From positions 62,001-126,000 of the forward strand of contig NZ_JARHUG010000005.1 of the NCBI RefSeq assembly GCF_029223185.1: a DNA stretch of 64,000 nucleotides. Reading direction: 5' to 3'. Source of the DNA: Aliiglaciecola sp. CAU 1673. GTDB lineage: Bacteria; Pseudomonadota; Gammaproteobacteria; Enterobacterales; Alteromonadaceae. Positions 1-8,888 of the stretch are shown here, one piece after another. Below the pieces are notes generated by a model. That model made no database searches. It saw only the letters and a program-made list of their open reading frames with translations, and was not told the DNA's origin. Each line of letters opens with the position of its first letter. The stretch's first letter is position 1. The translations under genes and the position numbers were made by a program.

Positions 1-246
1 CGTGTTGATACCTATCCAATGGCCTTGGTTGTCCTTTGCCAGTTGCCAGCTGTACGCCAGCTTACGGCCAGGATCGGGGTGATAAGAGACAAAGGCCCGA
101 AAGCCCGGCTCTGCACAGCCGGTCATGGCGCCGGTATTGGCGCAATGGGCAGTAATGACCTCGCCGGTGTCGAGTTGGATATCGGCCAGAAATCGCTTGT
201 AGCGTTTAATTAGCGTGCCGGATTGTAATGGCGGGGAAAACTGCAT
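1..246 (-). CDS. sfsA: Sugar fermentation stimulation protein SfsA (partial, 3' end outside window)
   Basis: The reverse strand from the ATG at 246 reads without a stop to the window edge and gives 82 N-terminal residues. These include [15 protein letters not shown], then [12 protein letters not shown] and HWIGINT. This is the conserved N-terminal OB-fold-like part and the start of the nuclease-like core of SfsA. The family is a conserved, poorly understood nucleic-acid-binding protein linked genetically to maltose metabolism in E. coli. It is divergent from pepB, with about 77 bp between the two starts. The call is from recognised sequence; the physiological role in this organism is unknown. 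Confidence 0.9.
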   Translation of the reverse strand, partial: MQFSPPLQSGTLIKRYKRFLADIQLDTGEVITAHCANTGAMTGCAEPGFRAFVSYHPDPGRKLAYSWQLAKDNQGHWIGINT

Positions 247-323
247 GGCTTGAGACTGCTCCTAGTGCTGAATTAGACTGTGGGGGTGAACCTCTCATAT
301 TATCCCCATAACAGGAGCAACGC

Positions 324-1610
324 ATGTCTCACCTTTCGGTGCGTCTTAGCATAGAAAAACCCAATTCCCAGTGGAGCGCAAAAGCCCCCCTCTCCTTCGA
401 TGGCAACGGCGCCGTCATTCATGTGGCCGGTCAGGAACAAGAGCAGCTCAGGGCAATTCGCAAAGCAGCCAGATTGCTCGACGGCATGGCCGTAGAGCGC
501 GTACAACTGCAAGGACAATGGCAGTTAGAGCAACAGTGGGCCTTTGCCAGCAGCTATACCACGCCCAAACGCATCAACGCCATCACCTGGTGTGAGGATG
601 AAAACCAGGCCAAGCTTGAGAAAATGTACCAGGCCATGCTGTTTACCCGAGCTTTAATAAACCGCACGCCTGAAGAGTTATCGCCGCAAAAGCTGGCAGA
701 TGAAGCCCAGCAATGGCTGCAGACGTTGGGCGGTAAAGCTGTTACTGCCACACAAATCATCGGGGAGCAGCTGCAGGAAAAAGGTTGGGTGGGTATTTAC
801 CAGGTTGGCCGCGGCAGTGACAGGCCGCCTGTGATGCTGGAACTGGATTACAACCCCAGCGGCGATGCTAACGCCCCTGTGGCCGCCGCACTGGTAGGCA
901 AAGGGATCACCTTTGACAGTGGTGGCTACAGCATCAAAACCAGCGAAGGTATGCTGACCATGAAATGTGACATGGGCGGTGCAGCAACCGTCACCGGAGG
1001 CCTGGGACTGGCCATTTCACAAGGGCTGAACAAAAGGGTGAAGCTGTTCCTGTGTTGTGCGGAAAACCTGATCAGTGGCCATGCCTATAAGTTAGGAGAC
1101 ATCCTGACTTATAAAAACGGATTGAAAGTAGAAATCGTTAACACCGATGCTGAAGGGCGACTGGTTTTGGCCGATGGTTTAATGGCGGCAGGGGAAACCG
1201 GCGCACCGTTGATCATTGATGCCGCGACACTAACCGGTGCGGCAGTCATGGCCGTTGGCAGTGAATACAACGCCCTGTTTGGCTTGGATAAAGCCTTGCA
1301 ACAACAGTTTTTGTCTTATGCAAGCGAAGAGCGTGAGCCTGCCTGGCCCTTACCGCTGGAAGTCTGGCACCAGGAACAATGCCCTTCTCCTTACGCAGAT
1401 ACCGCCAATAGCCGACCGGTAAAAGGTGGCGGCGCTGGCGGGGCCTCCAATGCGGCAGGCTTCTTGTCCCGTTTTGTGCCTAATCAAGGTCAGGGATGGG
1501 TGCATATGGATTTGGCAGCGGCGTTTAATAACACCGCAACACCGCTGATGCCTGCGGGTGCAACTGCCCAAGGCATCCGCACCATCGCCAAGGCGCTGCT
1601 GCAAGCCTGA
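324..1610 (+). CDS. pepB: Peptidase B, M17 leucyl aminopeptidase family
   Basis: A cytosolic metallo-aminopeptidase that removes N-terminal residues from peptides. At 428 residues it matches the PepB subfamily (about 427 aa) rather than the longer PepA. The dinuclear metal site is visible: GKGITFDSGG with K193 and D198, and NTDAEGR with D275, E277 and R279. The glycine-rich MKCDMGGA stretch also belongs to the M17 core. The ATG at 324 follows an AGGAG-type ribosome site. The gene ends just before a strong hairpin terminator shared with the convergent small HTH gene. It stands alone, apparently monocistronic. Confidence 0.95.
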   Translation: MSHLSVRLSIEKPNSQWSAKAPLSFDGNGAVIHVAGQEQEQLRAIRKAARLLDGMAVERVQLQGQWQLEQQWAFASSYTTPKRINAITWCEDENQAKLEKMYQAMLFTRALINRTPEELSPQKLADEAQQWLQTLGGKAVTATQIIGEQLQEKGWVGIYQVGRGSDRPPVMLELDYNPSGDANAPVAAALVGKGITFDSGGYSIKTSEGMLTMKCDMGGAATVTGGLGLAISQGLNKRVKLFLCCAENLISGHAYKLGDILTYKNGLKVEIVNTDAEGRLVLADGLMAAGETGAPLIIDAATLTGAAVMAVGSEYNALFGLDKALQQQFLSYASEEREPAWPLPLEVWHQEQCPSPYADTANSRPVKGGGAGGASNAAGFLSRFVPNQGQGWVHMDLAAAFNNTATPLMPAGATAQGIRTIAKALLQA

Positions 1611-1614
1611 AAAT

Positions 1615-1646
1615 AAGAAAGGGAAGCGCTGGCTTCCCTTTCTTTT
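1615..1646. terminator. Bidirectional hairpin terminator between pepB and the small HTH gene
   Basis: A perfect 13-bp stem (AAGAAAGGGAAGC at 1615-1627 with GCTTCCCTTTCTT at 1632-1644) closes a 4-base loop. The 3' arm runs into T residues and the other strand carries a matching A-rich arm, so it can act in both directions. It lies immediately after the pepB stop and overlaps the last codon of the convergent gene. Confidence 0.85.
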
Positions 1647-1827
1647 AGATTCCGCCTATACGCTCGGCGAACTCTTTGTACCTTTTGACATCATTCATAT
1701 CAAAAAGGGGTTTTCCGTTGGCGTCCTTGTCTTTGGCGACTAGCAGGCTTTCCCGCTCCAGACGCTCAACTCTGATTTCCTGGACGCCCAGGAACTGCGC
1801 TACTTCCGCTACCGACATCAAACTCAT
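1645..1827 (-). CDS. Small MerR/excisionase-like helix-turn-helix protein
   Basis: Sixty residues. The sequence MSVAEVAQFLGVQEIRVERL forms a winged-helix HTH of the MerR/excisionase type, and LFDMNDVKRYKEF is the usual second half in which a parameter from the recognition helix leads to the wing. The ATG at 1827 has AGAGGAAGG eight bases upstream, which supports this start over the internal ATG at codon 4. It has no effector domain, so it would act as a bare DNA-binding module. The target is unknown. No integrase or phage gene lies nearby, so it is not an obvious excisionase. Confidence 0.7.
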   Translation of the reverse strand: MSLMSVAEVAQFLGVQEIRVERLERESLLVAKDKDANGKPLFDMNDVKRYKEFAERIGGI

Positions 1828-2094
1828 GAGACCTTCCTCTTGTTCTCGGTTTTAGCTGTGGATGATTATCGCCACAGGGGTTATACCAAGGTCAACACTA
1901 CAGGTAATCCTTGTTATCAGGCTTATCATGGACCAGCCAGAGCCAACCTTGCAAGCCTGAGGCAGGGCAAAAAACATCATTTCAATCTGAAAGTGTAAAA
2001 CAATGCCCCAATAAGCCTATGAAATTTAGTCCTTTTTGCACCCGTTTTTGGGCTAGAATAGGGCCAGACTCAACTATCCCAGCGTAAAGAGATT

Positions 2095-2688
2095 ATGGAT
2101 ACCTGGTCAGCCGCCATCATGTTGTTTTTTATCATGGATCCGCTCGGCAATCTGCCCATTTTTATGTCCGTGTTAAAACACATTGAGCCCAAACGACGCA
2201 ATATCATATTGGCCAGAGAACTGCTGTTTTCCTTGGGTATTATGCTGCTTTTCCTGTACAGCGGTCAGACCGTGTTGGATTTTCTGAATGTCCGACAAGA
2301 AACGGTCAGTATTGCAGGCGGTATTATTCTCTTTCTTATCGCTATCCGTATGATATTCCCAGCCCATGGCAGCAGTTCGGTACAAGCCTCTGACGGCGAA
2401 CCTTTCTTGGTACCGTTGGCTATTCCTCTGGTAGCCGGTCCGTCGCTGCTGGCGGCGCTTATTCTGATCGCCAGCCAGGATCCCAGCCGCATGACAGACT
2501 GGACCATTGCTACCTGTGCCGCATGGCTGGCATCAGCCACTATTTTGATGTTCTCAGGATTGTTCCACCGGTTATTGGGCGAAAGAGGTCTTATAGCAGT
2601 TGAACGATTGATGGGGATGATTTTGGTAATGATCTCCATCCAGATGTTCCTGGACGGCATCGCCAGCTATCTGGAGCACACCGCATGA
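2095..2688 (+). CDS. yhgN: MarC/YhgN family integral membrane protein
   Basis: A 197-residue protein made almost entirely of hydrophobic helices (about six membrane segments). It has the family opening LFFIMDPLGNLPIF and a second repeat-like PLAIPLVAGPSLLAAL. The family was once described as multiple-antibiotic-resistance or amino-acid (NAAT) transporters, but the substrate is not established. The stop overlaps the ATG of the next gene (ATGA), indicating translational coupling with the DUF416 protein. The YhgN subfamily assignment comes from length and the N-terminal motif. Confidence 0.88.
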   Translation: MDTWSAAIMLFFIMDPLGNLPIFMSVLKHIEPKRRNIILARELLFSLGIMLLFLYSGQTVLDFLNVRQETVSIAGGIILFLIAIRMIFPAHGSSSVQASDGEPFLVPLAIPLVAGPSLLAALILIASQDPSRMTDWTIATCAAWLASATILMFSGLFHRLLGERGLIAVERLMGMILVMISIQMFLDGIASYLEHTA

Positions 2689-3263
2689 AATTAAACACTT
2701 TTGCCCGAGTAAGGGAATTACAAGACTGGCGGGCTGTTGCATTTGCGGCCACATTGATTGAACGCAGCCTGCCCAATTACCTGCTTTTTTGTGAGCTATG
2801 TGAGTTTGGCGACCCGGCACAGTATCGCAAAACCCTGGATGCCGTGTGGGCCTGGCTTGCTGACCCCAAGCAAAAGCTAAATCTGTCCGTGCATCTGGAA
2901 AAAATAGAAGTGGCAACCCCGGACACCGCCGATTTTGACAATTACGGCGTCTACCCTGCCGTTGATCTGTGCATGTCCATGGCTGCATTACTGCAGTTGA
3001 TGATGGGCGACGATCCACAAGGGGCCGTGGTAGTAAGCAAACTGTCTCAAGGTTCGGTTGAAGCCTACATTGATGCCAGTAGCGAGGAAGAACTTGACGC
3101 CAAAGCCATCAAAGACCATCCACTGATGCAGTGGGAAGTGGCCTTTCAAAATGAATTATTGGACAGAGTGACTGAGGCCAAGCGCGGTCCTGAGCTCACC
3201 GCGGCTCTGAAACAAATGGCGCTGGAAGAAGGGATCAGCAATATTGGCTTGGAAATTCAGTAG
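2685..3263 (+). CDS. yjaG: DUF416 family protein, YjaG-like
   Basis: A 192-residue soluble protein with the family features LPNYLLFCELCEFGD, VWAWLADPKQKLN and the C-terminal MQWEVAFQNELLD. DUF416/YjaG is a conserved gammaproteobacterial family without an assigned biochemical activity. Its start codon overlaps the stop of the MarC gene by four bases, so the two are co-translated. No catalytic motif or membrane segment is visible. Confidence 0.88.
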   Translation: MKLNTFARVRELQDWRAVAFAATLIERSLPNYLLFCELCEFGDPAQYRKTLDAVWAWLADPKQKLNLSVHLEKIEVATPDTADFDNYGVYPAVDLCMSMAALLQLMMGDDPQGAVVVSKLSQGSVEAYIDASSEEELDAKAIKDHPLMQWEVAFQNELLDRVTEAKRGPELTAALKQMALEEGISNIGLEIQ

Positions 3264-3281
3264 AAAATCAAACAGCCACAA

Positions 3282-3662
3282 TCAGACCGGGGACTTCTCT
3301 TCCATCAGTCCCAGCAGGTTGCCGTCGGGATCCCTTAAAAAGCCGGTCCATAGGTCATGGTCGGCCATTTTGGCGGCCAAAGCGGGGGGCCGCTCCCCTT
3401 TTGACCCACGGGCAACAAAATCCTTATAAGTGCCCTCAATATCCTGCACCCTAAAGTACAGAATCGAGTTTTTGCCTACTTCACCTGCCCCTTGCGGGGT
3501 GCTGAGCATAATGCGAATGCCGTCTGCATCCAAAAAGGCCAGGTTGGCTCCCGCGCTGAATAAAAAGTCCAACCCCAGGAGATCCCGATAAAACCCCAGA
3601 GCAGCATCCACGTTGCTGACGGTCAGGGTGATTTGACGAATACTCGAAAGCTTGGCAGTCAT
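3282..3662 (-). CDS. VOC (glyoxalase/bleomycin-resistance/dioxygenase) superfamily protein
   Basis: A 126-residue protein with two beta-alpha-beta-beta-beta modules. It opens IRQITLTVSNVDAALGFYRDLLGL and closes DHDLWTGFLRDPDGNLLGLMEE, a typical VOC pattern with the penultimate DPDGN turn and terminal Glu. The usual first His ligand is replaced (TLTVSN), so a standard three-ligand metal site is not obvious. The substrate cannot be inferred. It is convergent with yjaG and about 45 bp downstream of dgkA on the same strand. Confidence 0.82.
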   Translation of the reverse strand: MTAKLSSIRQITLTVSNVDAALGFYRDLLGLDFLFSAGANLAFLDADGIRIMLSTPQGAGEVGKNSILYFRVQDIEGTYKDFVARGSKGERPPALAAKMADHDLWTGFLRDPDGNLLGLMEEKSPV

Positions 3663-3707
3663 GACTGATATCCTCTTAGTGACAGCAAAAGCCCGACTCG
3701 AAACTCA

Positions 3708-4079
3708 CTACAGAACCTTCGGCAAAGCGATGGCCAGCCAGCACACCAGAATAATCAGCATGGTAAAAAAAACCGCGGCCGAACCCAGGTCTTTGGCCTG
3801 TTTGGAGAGTGGATGACGCTCATAACTGATTCTGTCGATGGCCGCTTCAATGGCACTATTGATACATTCCACAACGAGCAGCAGAATCAGCGGACAAATC
3901 AACAATATCAATTCCACTGGCTCAGTGGTGAGCCACAAGGCCAAGGGGATCAGGAGCAAACATAAAAGTAACTCCTGCCTGAATGCCGCCTCATTTCGAT
4001 AGGCATAGACTATGCCGTCTCTTGAGCACAATGTGGCACGCATTATTCGGGTAAGCCCTGAGCCGTTGGGTTTTTCCAT
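3708..4079 (-). CDS. dgkA: Diacylglycerol kinase DgkA (prokaryotic type)
   Basis: A 123-residue inner-membrane enzyme that phosphorylates diacylglycerol from membrane-derived-oligosaccharide turnover to phosphatidate. The catalytic/nucleotide stretch NSAIEAAIDRIS followed by AKDLGSAAVF is diagnostic of the family, and three transmembrane helices are visible. Its ATG overlaps the rsmD stop (ATGA), so it is cotranscribed and coupled with rsmD. Confidence 0.94.
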   Translation of the reverse strand: MEKPNGSGLTRIMRATLCSRDGIVYAYRNEAAFRQELLLCLLLIPLALWLTTEPVELILLICPLILLLVVECINSAIEAAIDRISYERHPLSKQAKDLGSAAVFFTMLIILVCWLAIALPKVL

Positions 4080-4666
4080 CAGAGTGTCTCTTTGAGATAC
4101 AGACTATAGCTCACCTGCTTGGTTTGCTTTTGTTTTAACAGTTGCCAATTTGCAGGGACAGATAAGGGTAGTGAGACTTCGCACTCCAGGTAAATCAGCG
4201 CCCCTTCTGAAAGTAATCCTTGTTGTTCCAGCACATCGATACTCTTTTGCAATAATCCTTTACCAAAAGGAGGATCAAGAAAAACCAGACCGTAAGTCTC
4301 TTTAGCACCATGTAAGAAGCTTAAAAGATTATCCTGAATGACCCTGGCTTGATCAGCCGAAAGACCCAAGGTAGCAAGGTTCTTTTGCAGTTGATTGGCA
4401 ACCTGACGATCCTGCTCCACAAAAGTCACCTTAGCGGCGCGACGGGATAACGCTTCAAATCCCAGGCTGCCGCTACCGGCAAAGGCATCCAGGCATACTC
4501 GATTGTCTATGTAAGGGGCCAACCAATTGAAAAGGGTTTCTTTGGTACGATCAGTGGTAGGACGTAATCCTTCCTTCTCCAATACCGGTAGTTTTCGGCC
4601 ACGCCATTGGCCGGCAATAATACGAATAGCCCCAACGGAGCCTTTCCTTGTTACTGCTTGCTTCAT
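4079..4666 (-). CDS. rsmD: 16S rRNA (guanine966-N2)-methyltransferase RsmD
   Basis: A 195-residue SAM-dependent methyltransferase that modifies G966 of 16S rRNA in the assembled small subunit. It shows IRIIAGQWRGRKLPV, the SAM-binding LDAFAGSGSLGFEALSR and the catalytic FLDPPFGKG (N6/N2-methylase DPPF motif). It is divergent from ftsY, with an 86-bp promoter region between them, the classical gammaproteobacterial order. Confidence 0.95.
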   Translation of the reverse strand: MKQAVTRKGSVGAIRIIAGQWRGRKLPVLEKEGLRPTTDRTKETLFNWLAPYIDNRVCLDAFAGSGSLGFEALSRRAAKVTFVEQDRQVANQLQKNLATLGLSADQARVIQDNLLSFLHGAKETYGLVFLDPPFGKGLLQKSIDVLEQQGLLSEGALIYLECEVSLPLSVPANWQLLKQKQTKQVSYSLYLKETL

Positions 4667-4752
4667 TTGTCAATTCAAGAAATGCTATGATGGCCACAGT
4701 CTAATCGGCCCTCGCTGATAACCCAACGATTTTCCAAGGATTCCCAACGCCC

Positions 4753-5871
4753 ATGTCTAAGTTTTTCGGCTGGTTTAACAAAGAAAAACCACCTCAGGAA
4801 CAAGAATCATCTGATTCACAAGCCCCCCAAGCAGAAGTCGTCAACGATGATGCTGAAGTTAACAAGGCCGAGCTAACGGCTGATGAGCCGAGCCAACCTC
4901 AGGAAAAATCAGCACCCTCCGTTGCTGACCCCGAAGAAAGTAAGGCCAGTTTCTTCAGTAAATTGCGCCAAAGTCTGTCCCGCACCAGTGCCAACCTTGG
5001 CAGTGGTATCGTCAGCCTGTTTAAAGGCAAGAAAATTGATGATGAGTTGTTTGAGGAACTGGAGACTCAGCTACTGGTCGCGGATGTGGGCATCAGCACC
5101 ACGGCCAAGATCATAGAGTCACTCACCGAGCACGCCGACCGGCAGCAACTTAAAGATGGCGAAGCACTCTATGAACTGCTGAAGCAACAGATGTCATCAC
5201 TGCTTGAGCCGGTAAATAAGCCGTTGGCGCTGGAAGGCGCAAACGGTCCCTTTGTGATCCTGATGGTAGGTGTTAACGGTGTTGGTAAAACCACCACTAT
5301 CGGCAAGCTTGCCCGTCAGTTTCAGCAAATGGGCAAAAACGTGATGTTGGCAGCGGGTGATACCTTCCGGGCCGCAGCAGTTGAACAGTTACAGACCTGG
5401 GGGGAACGCAACAATATTCCCGTGGTCGCGCAACATACCGGAGCCGATAGTGCATCAGTGATCTTCGATGCCTTACAATCTGCCAAAGCCCGCGGAGTGG
5501 ATGTGCTGATTGCCGACACCGCCGGGCGTTTACAGAATAAAGAACACTTGATGGAAGAGCTGAAAAAAATCGTCAGGGTAATGAAAAAACTGGATGCCGA
5601 TGCGCCCCACGAAATCATGCTAACGCTGGATGCCGGCACCGGGCAAAATGCCATTAGCCAGGCTCGCATTTTCAATCAGGCCGTGGGCTTGACCGGGCTA
5701 TGCCTGACCAAGCTTGATGGCACCGCCAAGGGCGGCGTGATTTTCTCCCTGGCTGACCAATTTGGCTTGCCCATCCGTTACATTGGGGTGGGAGAAGGTA
5801 TCGAAGATCTGCGGCCTTTTGACAGCAGCCAATTTGTGGATGCCTTATTTACCGAGAAAACGTCTGCATGA
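4753..5871 (+). CDS. ftsY: Signal recognition particle receptor FtsY
   Basis: The SRP receptor GTPase that docks Ffh-ribosome complexes at the inner membrane. At 372 residues it has an acidic, low-complexity N-terminal A domain (about residues 10-70, rich in E, Q and D), then the N domain and the G domain. Visible G motifs are GVNGVGKTTT (about 172-181), DTFRAAAVEQL, DTAGRLQNK and TKLDGTAKGG. The gene overlaps ftsE by four bases (ATGA), so ftsYEX forms an operon. Confidence 0.97.
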   Translation: MSKFFGWFNKEKPPQEQESSDSQAPQAEVVNDDAEVNKAELTADEPSQPQEKSAPSVADPEESKASFFSKLRQSLSRTSANLGSGIVSLFKGKKIDDELFEELETQLLVADVGISTTAKIIESLTEHADRQQLKDGEALYELLKQQMSSLLEPVNKPLALEGANGPFVILMVGVNGVGKTTTIGKLARQFQQMGKNVMLAAGDTFRAAAVEQLQTWGERNNIPVVAQHTGADSASVIFDALQSAKARGVDVLIADTAGRLQNKEHLMEELKKIVRVMKKLDADAPHEIMLTLDAGTGQNAISQARIFNQAVGLTGLCLTKLDGTAKGGVIFSLADQFGLPIRYIGVGEGIEDLRPFDSSQFVDALFTEKTSA

Positions 5872-6566
5872 TCCGCTTTGAGCAAGTCAGCAAAACCTAC
5901 CCGGGTGGACAACAGGCGCTGCGTCAGGTCAGCTTCCATATCTCCCCCGGAGAGATGGCTTTTCTGACCGGCCATTCGGGTGCAGGTAAAAGTACTCTGC
6001 TCAAGTTAATCAGCATTATGGAACGCCCCACTGTGGGTAAGGTGCTGATAAACGGTCATGACCTGAATCTTATCCAGCGTCGACAAATCCCTTATATCCG
6101 CCGCGATATCGGCATGATTTTTCAAAGCCACCAGTTGTTGATGGACAGGTCGGTATTTGACAATGTGGCCCTGCCCCTGGTGATTGAAGGCTATTCCCAC
6201 AAAGAAATAGGTAAGCGGGTACAAGCGGCGCTGGAGATGGTCGGTCTGGCCGATAAAATCAAAAGCTCTCCGTTGGCCTTATCGGGTGGCGAGCAGCAAC
6301 GCGTGGGTATTGCCCGTGCCATTGTCAACAAGCCGCCATTGCTACTGGCTGATGAACCTACCGGTAACCTGGATCCGAAGCTTTCCATGGAAATTATGCG
6401 CCTGTTTGAGAGCTTTAATCAGGCCGGTGTTGCCGTACTTATAGCGACCCATGATCTGGGACTGATTGCCAGAATGCGCTATCGCACACTGACCTTAAAG
6501 AAAGGCCAGATGATTACCGATGGTCTGACTGAGGATTGGCCGAGTGATGATGCGCCAACTGTCTGA
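5868..6566 (+). CDS. ftsE: Cell division ATP-binding protein FtsE
   Basis: A 232-residue ABC ATPase that partners FtsX in the divisome and relays ATP hydrolysis to periplasmic murein hydrolase activators. It has Walker A GHSGAGKST, the Q-loop IFQSHQLL, the signature LSGGEQQRVGIARA, Walker B LLLADEPTGNLD and the H-loop ATHD. It is slightly longer than E. coli FtsE (222 aa) through a C-terminal tail. Start and stop place it tightly between ftsY and ftsX. Confidence 0.97.
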   Translation: MIRFEQVSKTYPGGQQALRQVSFHISPGEMAFLTGHSGAGKSTLLKLISIMERPTVGKVLINGHDLNLIQRRQIPYIRRDIGMIFQSHQLLMDRSVFDNVALPLVIEGYSHKEIGKRVQAALEMVGLADKIKSSPLALSGGEQQRVGIARAIVNKPPLLLADEPTGNLDPKLSMEIMRLFESFNQAGVAVLIATHDLGLIARMRYRTLTLKKGQMITDGLTEDWPSDDAPTV

Positions 6567-6584
6567 CATTGTGGGAGAGATTAA

Positions 6585-7565
6585 ATGAGCCTGTTATTTA
6601 AAGGCCGTAGTCAAGGTGCGGTGCGCTCGCAGATTTCACCAGTGCAGCGATTGCTGATGTTTTTTATCAGCCATGTACGCCAGGCCCTTGCCAGCCTTGG
6701 AGAGCTATGGCGCTCGCCTGGCTCCTCGCTGATGACCATTGCCGTGCTGGGGCTGAGTATCACCTTGCCCAGCGCCCTTTACATCCTGCTTAAAAACACC
6801 GAAAGAGTGAGCGCAGGTTGGGAACAAGCGTCTGAAATCACCCTGTTTTTGCATCAGTCCACATCAGAGGGCGACATTCAGCAGTTGATGACGCGTTTAA
6901 AGCTGTGGCCTGAAGTGGATGAACTGGTCCATATCGACAAGGCCCAGGCGTTGCAGGAATTTAAACAGCTTTCCGGCTTCGGTGATGCCCTTAACTACCT
7001 GGACAGCAATCCTCTGCCCCATGTCATTCTGGTAAAGCCCAATAAGCGTCATACCTCCCCGACTGCCGCCGGTATGCTGCTGGACAAACTGCGTAAGGAA
7101 CGCGAAGTGGAGGTCGGCCAAATCGACATCCAATGGCTAGAACGGCTGCACGGCATAGTGTCTATTGCCAAAGAGATGGTGTCAGTAGTGGCGTTGCTAC
7201 TGTTCCTTGCGGTAGCCCTGATTATTGGCAATACCATCAGGCTGAATATTCTCAGTCGGCGAGATGAGATCCTGGTGATGAAACTGGTGGGCGCCACTGA
7301 CGCTTTTATCCAGCGCCCTTTCCTCTATACCGGATTTTGGTATGGCTTTCTCGGTGGCTTATTGGCCTGGATCACAGTAGCGCTGTTACTGTGGTGGCTG
7401 AGCGATAGCATCACCAGGGTGGCATCGCTGTATCAGGTGGAATTCCAGGTGCAGGGCTTGCACGGGCAGGCATTGCTGTTGATGTTGGCACTGTCTATTT
7501 TTCTGGGCCTGGCCGGTTCATTACTGTCAGTACACAAACATATCAGAGCCATTGAGCCCAAATAG
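6585..7565 (+). CDS. ftsX: Cell division protein FtsX
   Basis: A 326-residue permease-like partner of FtsE with the expected layout: a cytoplasmic N-terminus, TM1 (MTIAVLGLSITLPSALYIL), a large periplasmic loop and three C-terminal membrane segments, including the conserved RRDEILVMKLVGATDAFI stretch. It starts with ATG after GGGAGA. In E. coli rpoH follows directly; here the next gene on this strand is 5 kb away because an EAL-HDOD gene and the glr locus intervene on the opposite strand. Confidence 0.96.
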   Translation: MSLLFKGRSQGAVRSQISPVQRLLMFFISHVRQALASLGELWRSPGSSLMTIAVLGLSITLPSALYILLKNTERVSAGWEQASEITLFLHQSTSEGDIQQLMTRLKLWPEVDELVHIDKAQALQEFKQLSGFGDALNYLDSNPLPHVILVKPNKRHTSPTAAGMLLDKLRKEREVEVGQIDIQWLERLHGIVSIAKEMVSVVALLLFLAVALIIGNTIRLNILSRRDEILVMKLVGATDAFIQRPFLYTGFWYGFLGGLLAWITVALLLWWLSDSITRVASLYQVEFQVQGLHGQALLLMLALSIFLGLAGSLLSVHKHIRAIEPK

Positions 7566-7585
7566 GCCTCAGTTCAATTGCCCTG

Positions 7586-8812
7586 TCAGAGCATGCCTTG
7601 GAAAGACTGTGCCCATTCCAAGGCTTCCTGATAAAACGCAGCGACTTCGGCATCACTCAAGGCCAGGGCTTTCACCAGACGCTCCGTCTCTTGCCAGTTA
7701 GCCTGCTCAATGCTTTTAACCAGTTGCAGGTAGTTAGACAATTTAGCTTCATTGGAGCATAGCGCTGTTTTTATCTCTTCCAGGATAGGCAAGTTGGCCA
7801 TCACATCGCTCATGCTCTGATCCAAAAGCGCATCCAGTAGTGAAAACATCCCCAGCAAGAAGCCTTTGGGTGGGTTTTCATCCTCGCCTTTCGCCCTGGC
7901 CAGCAACTCACAGAACTTGGCCCTGACTAATGACAATTGCAGCAATTCAGTAGGCTTTTCATCATTTAAGTTGGCCAGTGTCATCAAAGCGATGAACTTC
8001 TTCAGCTCCACCTCGCCCATATAATTCAGGGCATGACGAAGCGACGAAATCTGCTGACGCTTGTTGAATATGGGGTTGTTGATAAAACGCAAAAGCTTGT
8101 AGGAGAGCGTTACATCACGTTCGATGATGTTGTTGATACGATTAAAGTCAAAATTGGCTGAGGAACTGGCACTAATAAGCTCGACCAAATTCATTTTGGA
8201 CACCGGCAAGGCCCGTTTGCGGATCACTTCCGGCCGCGCAAAGAAGTATCCCTGAAAATAATGAAAGCCGAGGTCGCGGTAGCGTTCAAACTCTTCTCTG
8301 GTCTCAATCTTTTCGGCTATTAGTTTCACCTTGGCCTTAAGCAGCTTTTCCATATTGGCAGCGGTGGTCTCATAGTCGTTTTCAAGCACATCGACCTTTA
8401 TCACGTCCACATGGGGTAAAAACACATCCCACTTTGGATCGAAGTCATGATCATCCAGGGCCATTTGGTAACCCAAACCCCGAATATGCCGGCAAGCCCG
8501 TAATAGCTCATCACTAATAGGCACCGTTTCCAACACTTCGATAACGACCTTGGTAGGATCGAGAAAAGTGGGGAAGCGGTATAAGAGAGTGTCTTCGTAG
8601 AAATTAATATAGGCCTTGCGACCACCGGTTAATTCATCCAAGCCGTGGTTGAGATGGCTGTTGGCCAATATTTTAGAGGTGGCTTCGTCAGGAGGAATAT
8701 CGGGGAAGCAGTTTTTCTCACCATCCCGAAACAACAGTTCATAGCCATGCACACGCAGCTTGTCGTCAAAAATAGCCTGACGGGCGACAAAGGCATAACT
8801 GGAATCTATCAA
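7586..8812 (-). CDS. EAL-HDOD signalling protein with degenerate EAL domain
   Basis: A 408-residue cytoplasmic protein with an N-terminal EAL-like domain (about residues 1-195) and a C-terminal HDOD domain (about 200-405). The EAL domain opens FVARQAIFDDKLRVHGYELLFR. At the site where active phosphodiesterases have DDFG it reads LDDHDFD, so c-di-GMP hydrolysis is unlikely. HDOD proteins of this architecture (YuxH/CdgJ-like) act as regulators of motility or biofilm without enzymatic turnover. It stands alone, convergent with ftsX, and the glrR stop lies about 75 bp upstream of its ATG. Confidence 0.85.
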   Translation of the reverse strand: MIDSSYAFVARQAIFDDKLRVHGYELLFRDGEKNCFPDIPPDEATSKILANSHLNHGLDELTGGRKAYINFYEDTLLYRFPTFLDPTKVVIEVLETVPISDELLRACRHIRGLGYQMALDDHDFDPKWDVFLPHVDVIKVDVLENDYETTAANMEKLLKAKVKLIAEKIETREEFERYRDLGFHYFQGYFFARPEVIRKRALPVSKMNLVELISASSSANFDFNRINNIIERDVTLSYKLLRFINNPIFNKRQQISSLRHALNYMGEVELKKFIALMTLANLNDEKPTELLQLSLVRAKFCELLARAKGEDENPPKGFLLGMFSLLDALLDQSMSDVMANLPILEEIKTALCSNEAKLSNYLQLVKSIEQANWQETERLVKALALSDAEVAAFYQEALEWAQSFQGML

Positions 8813-8888
8813 TGCTGACCTCCAGAAACTGAATTTCGGTCTTGCTGGCAGTCAAAACATTGTGTTTCGCGATGGTCGCTTTGTCCAG

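Noticed and set aside
1645-1827. Phage excisionase
   Set aside because: The HTH fold is compatible, but no integrase, attachment site or other phage gene is present near it.
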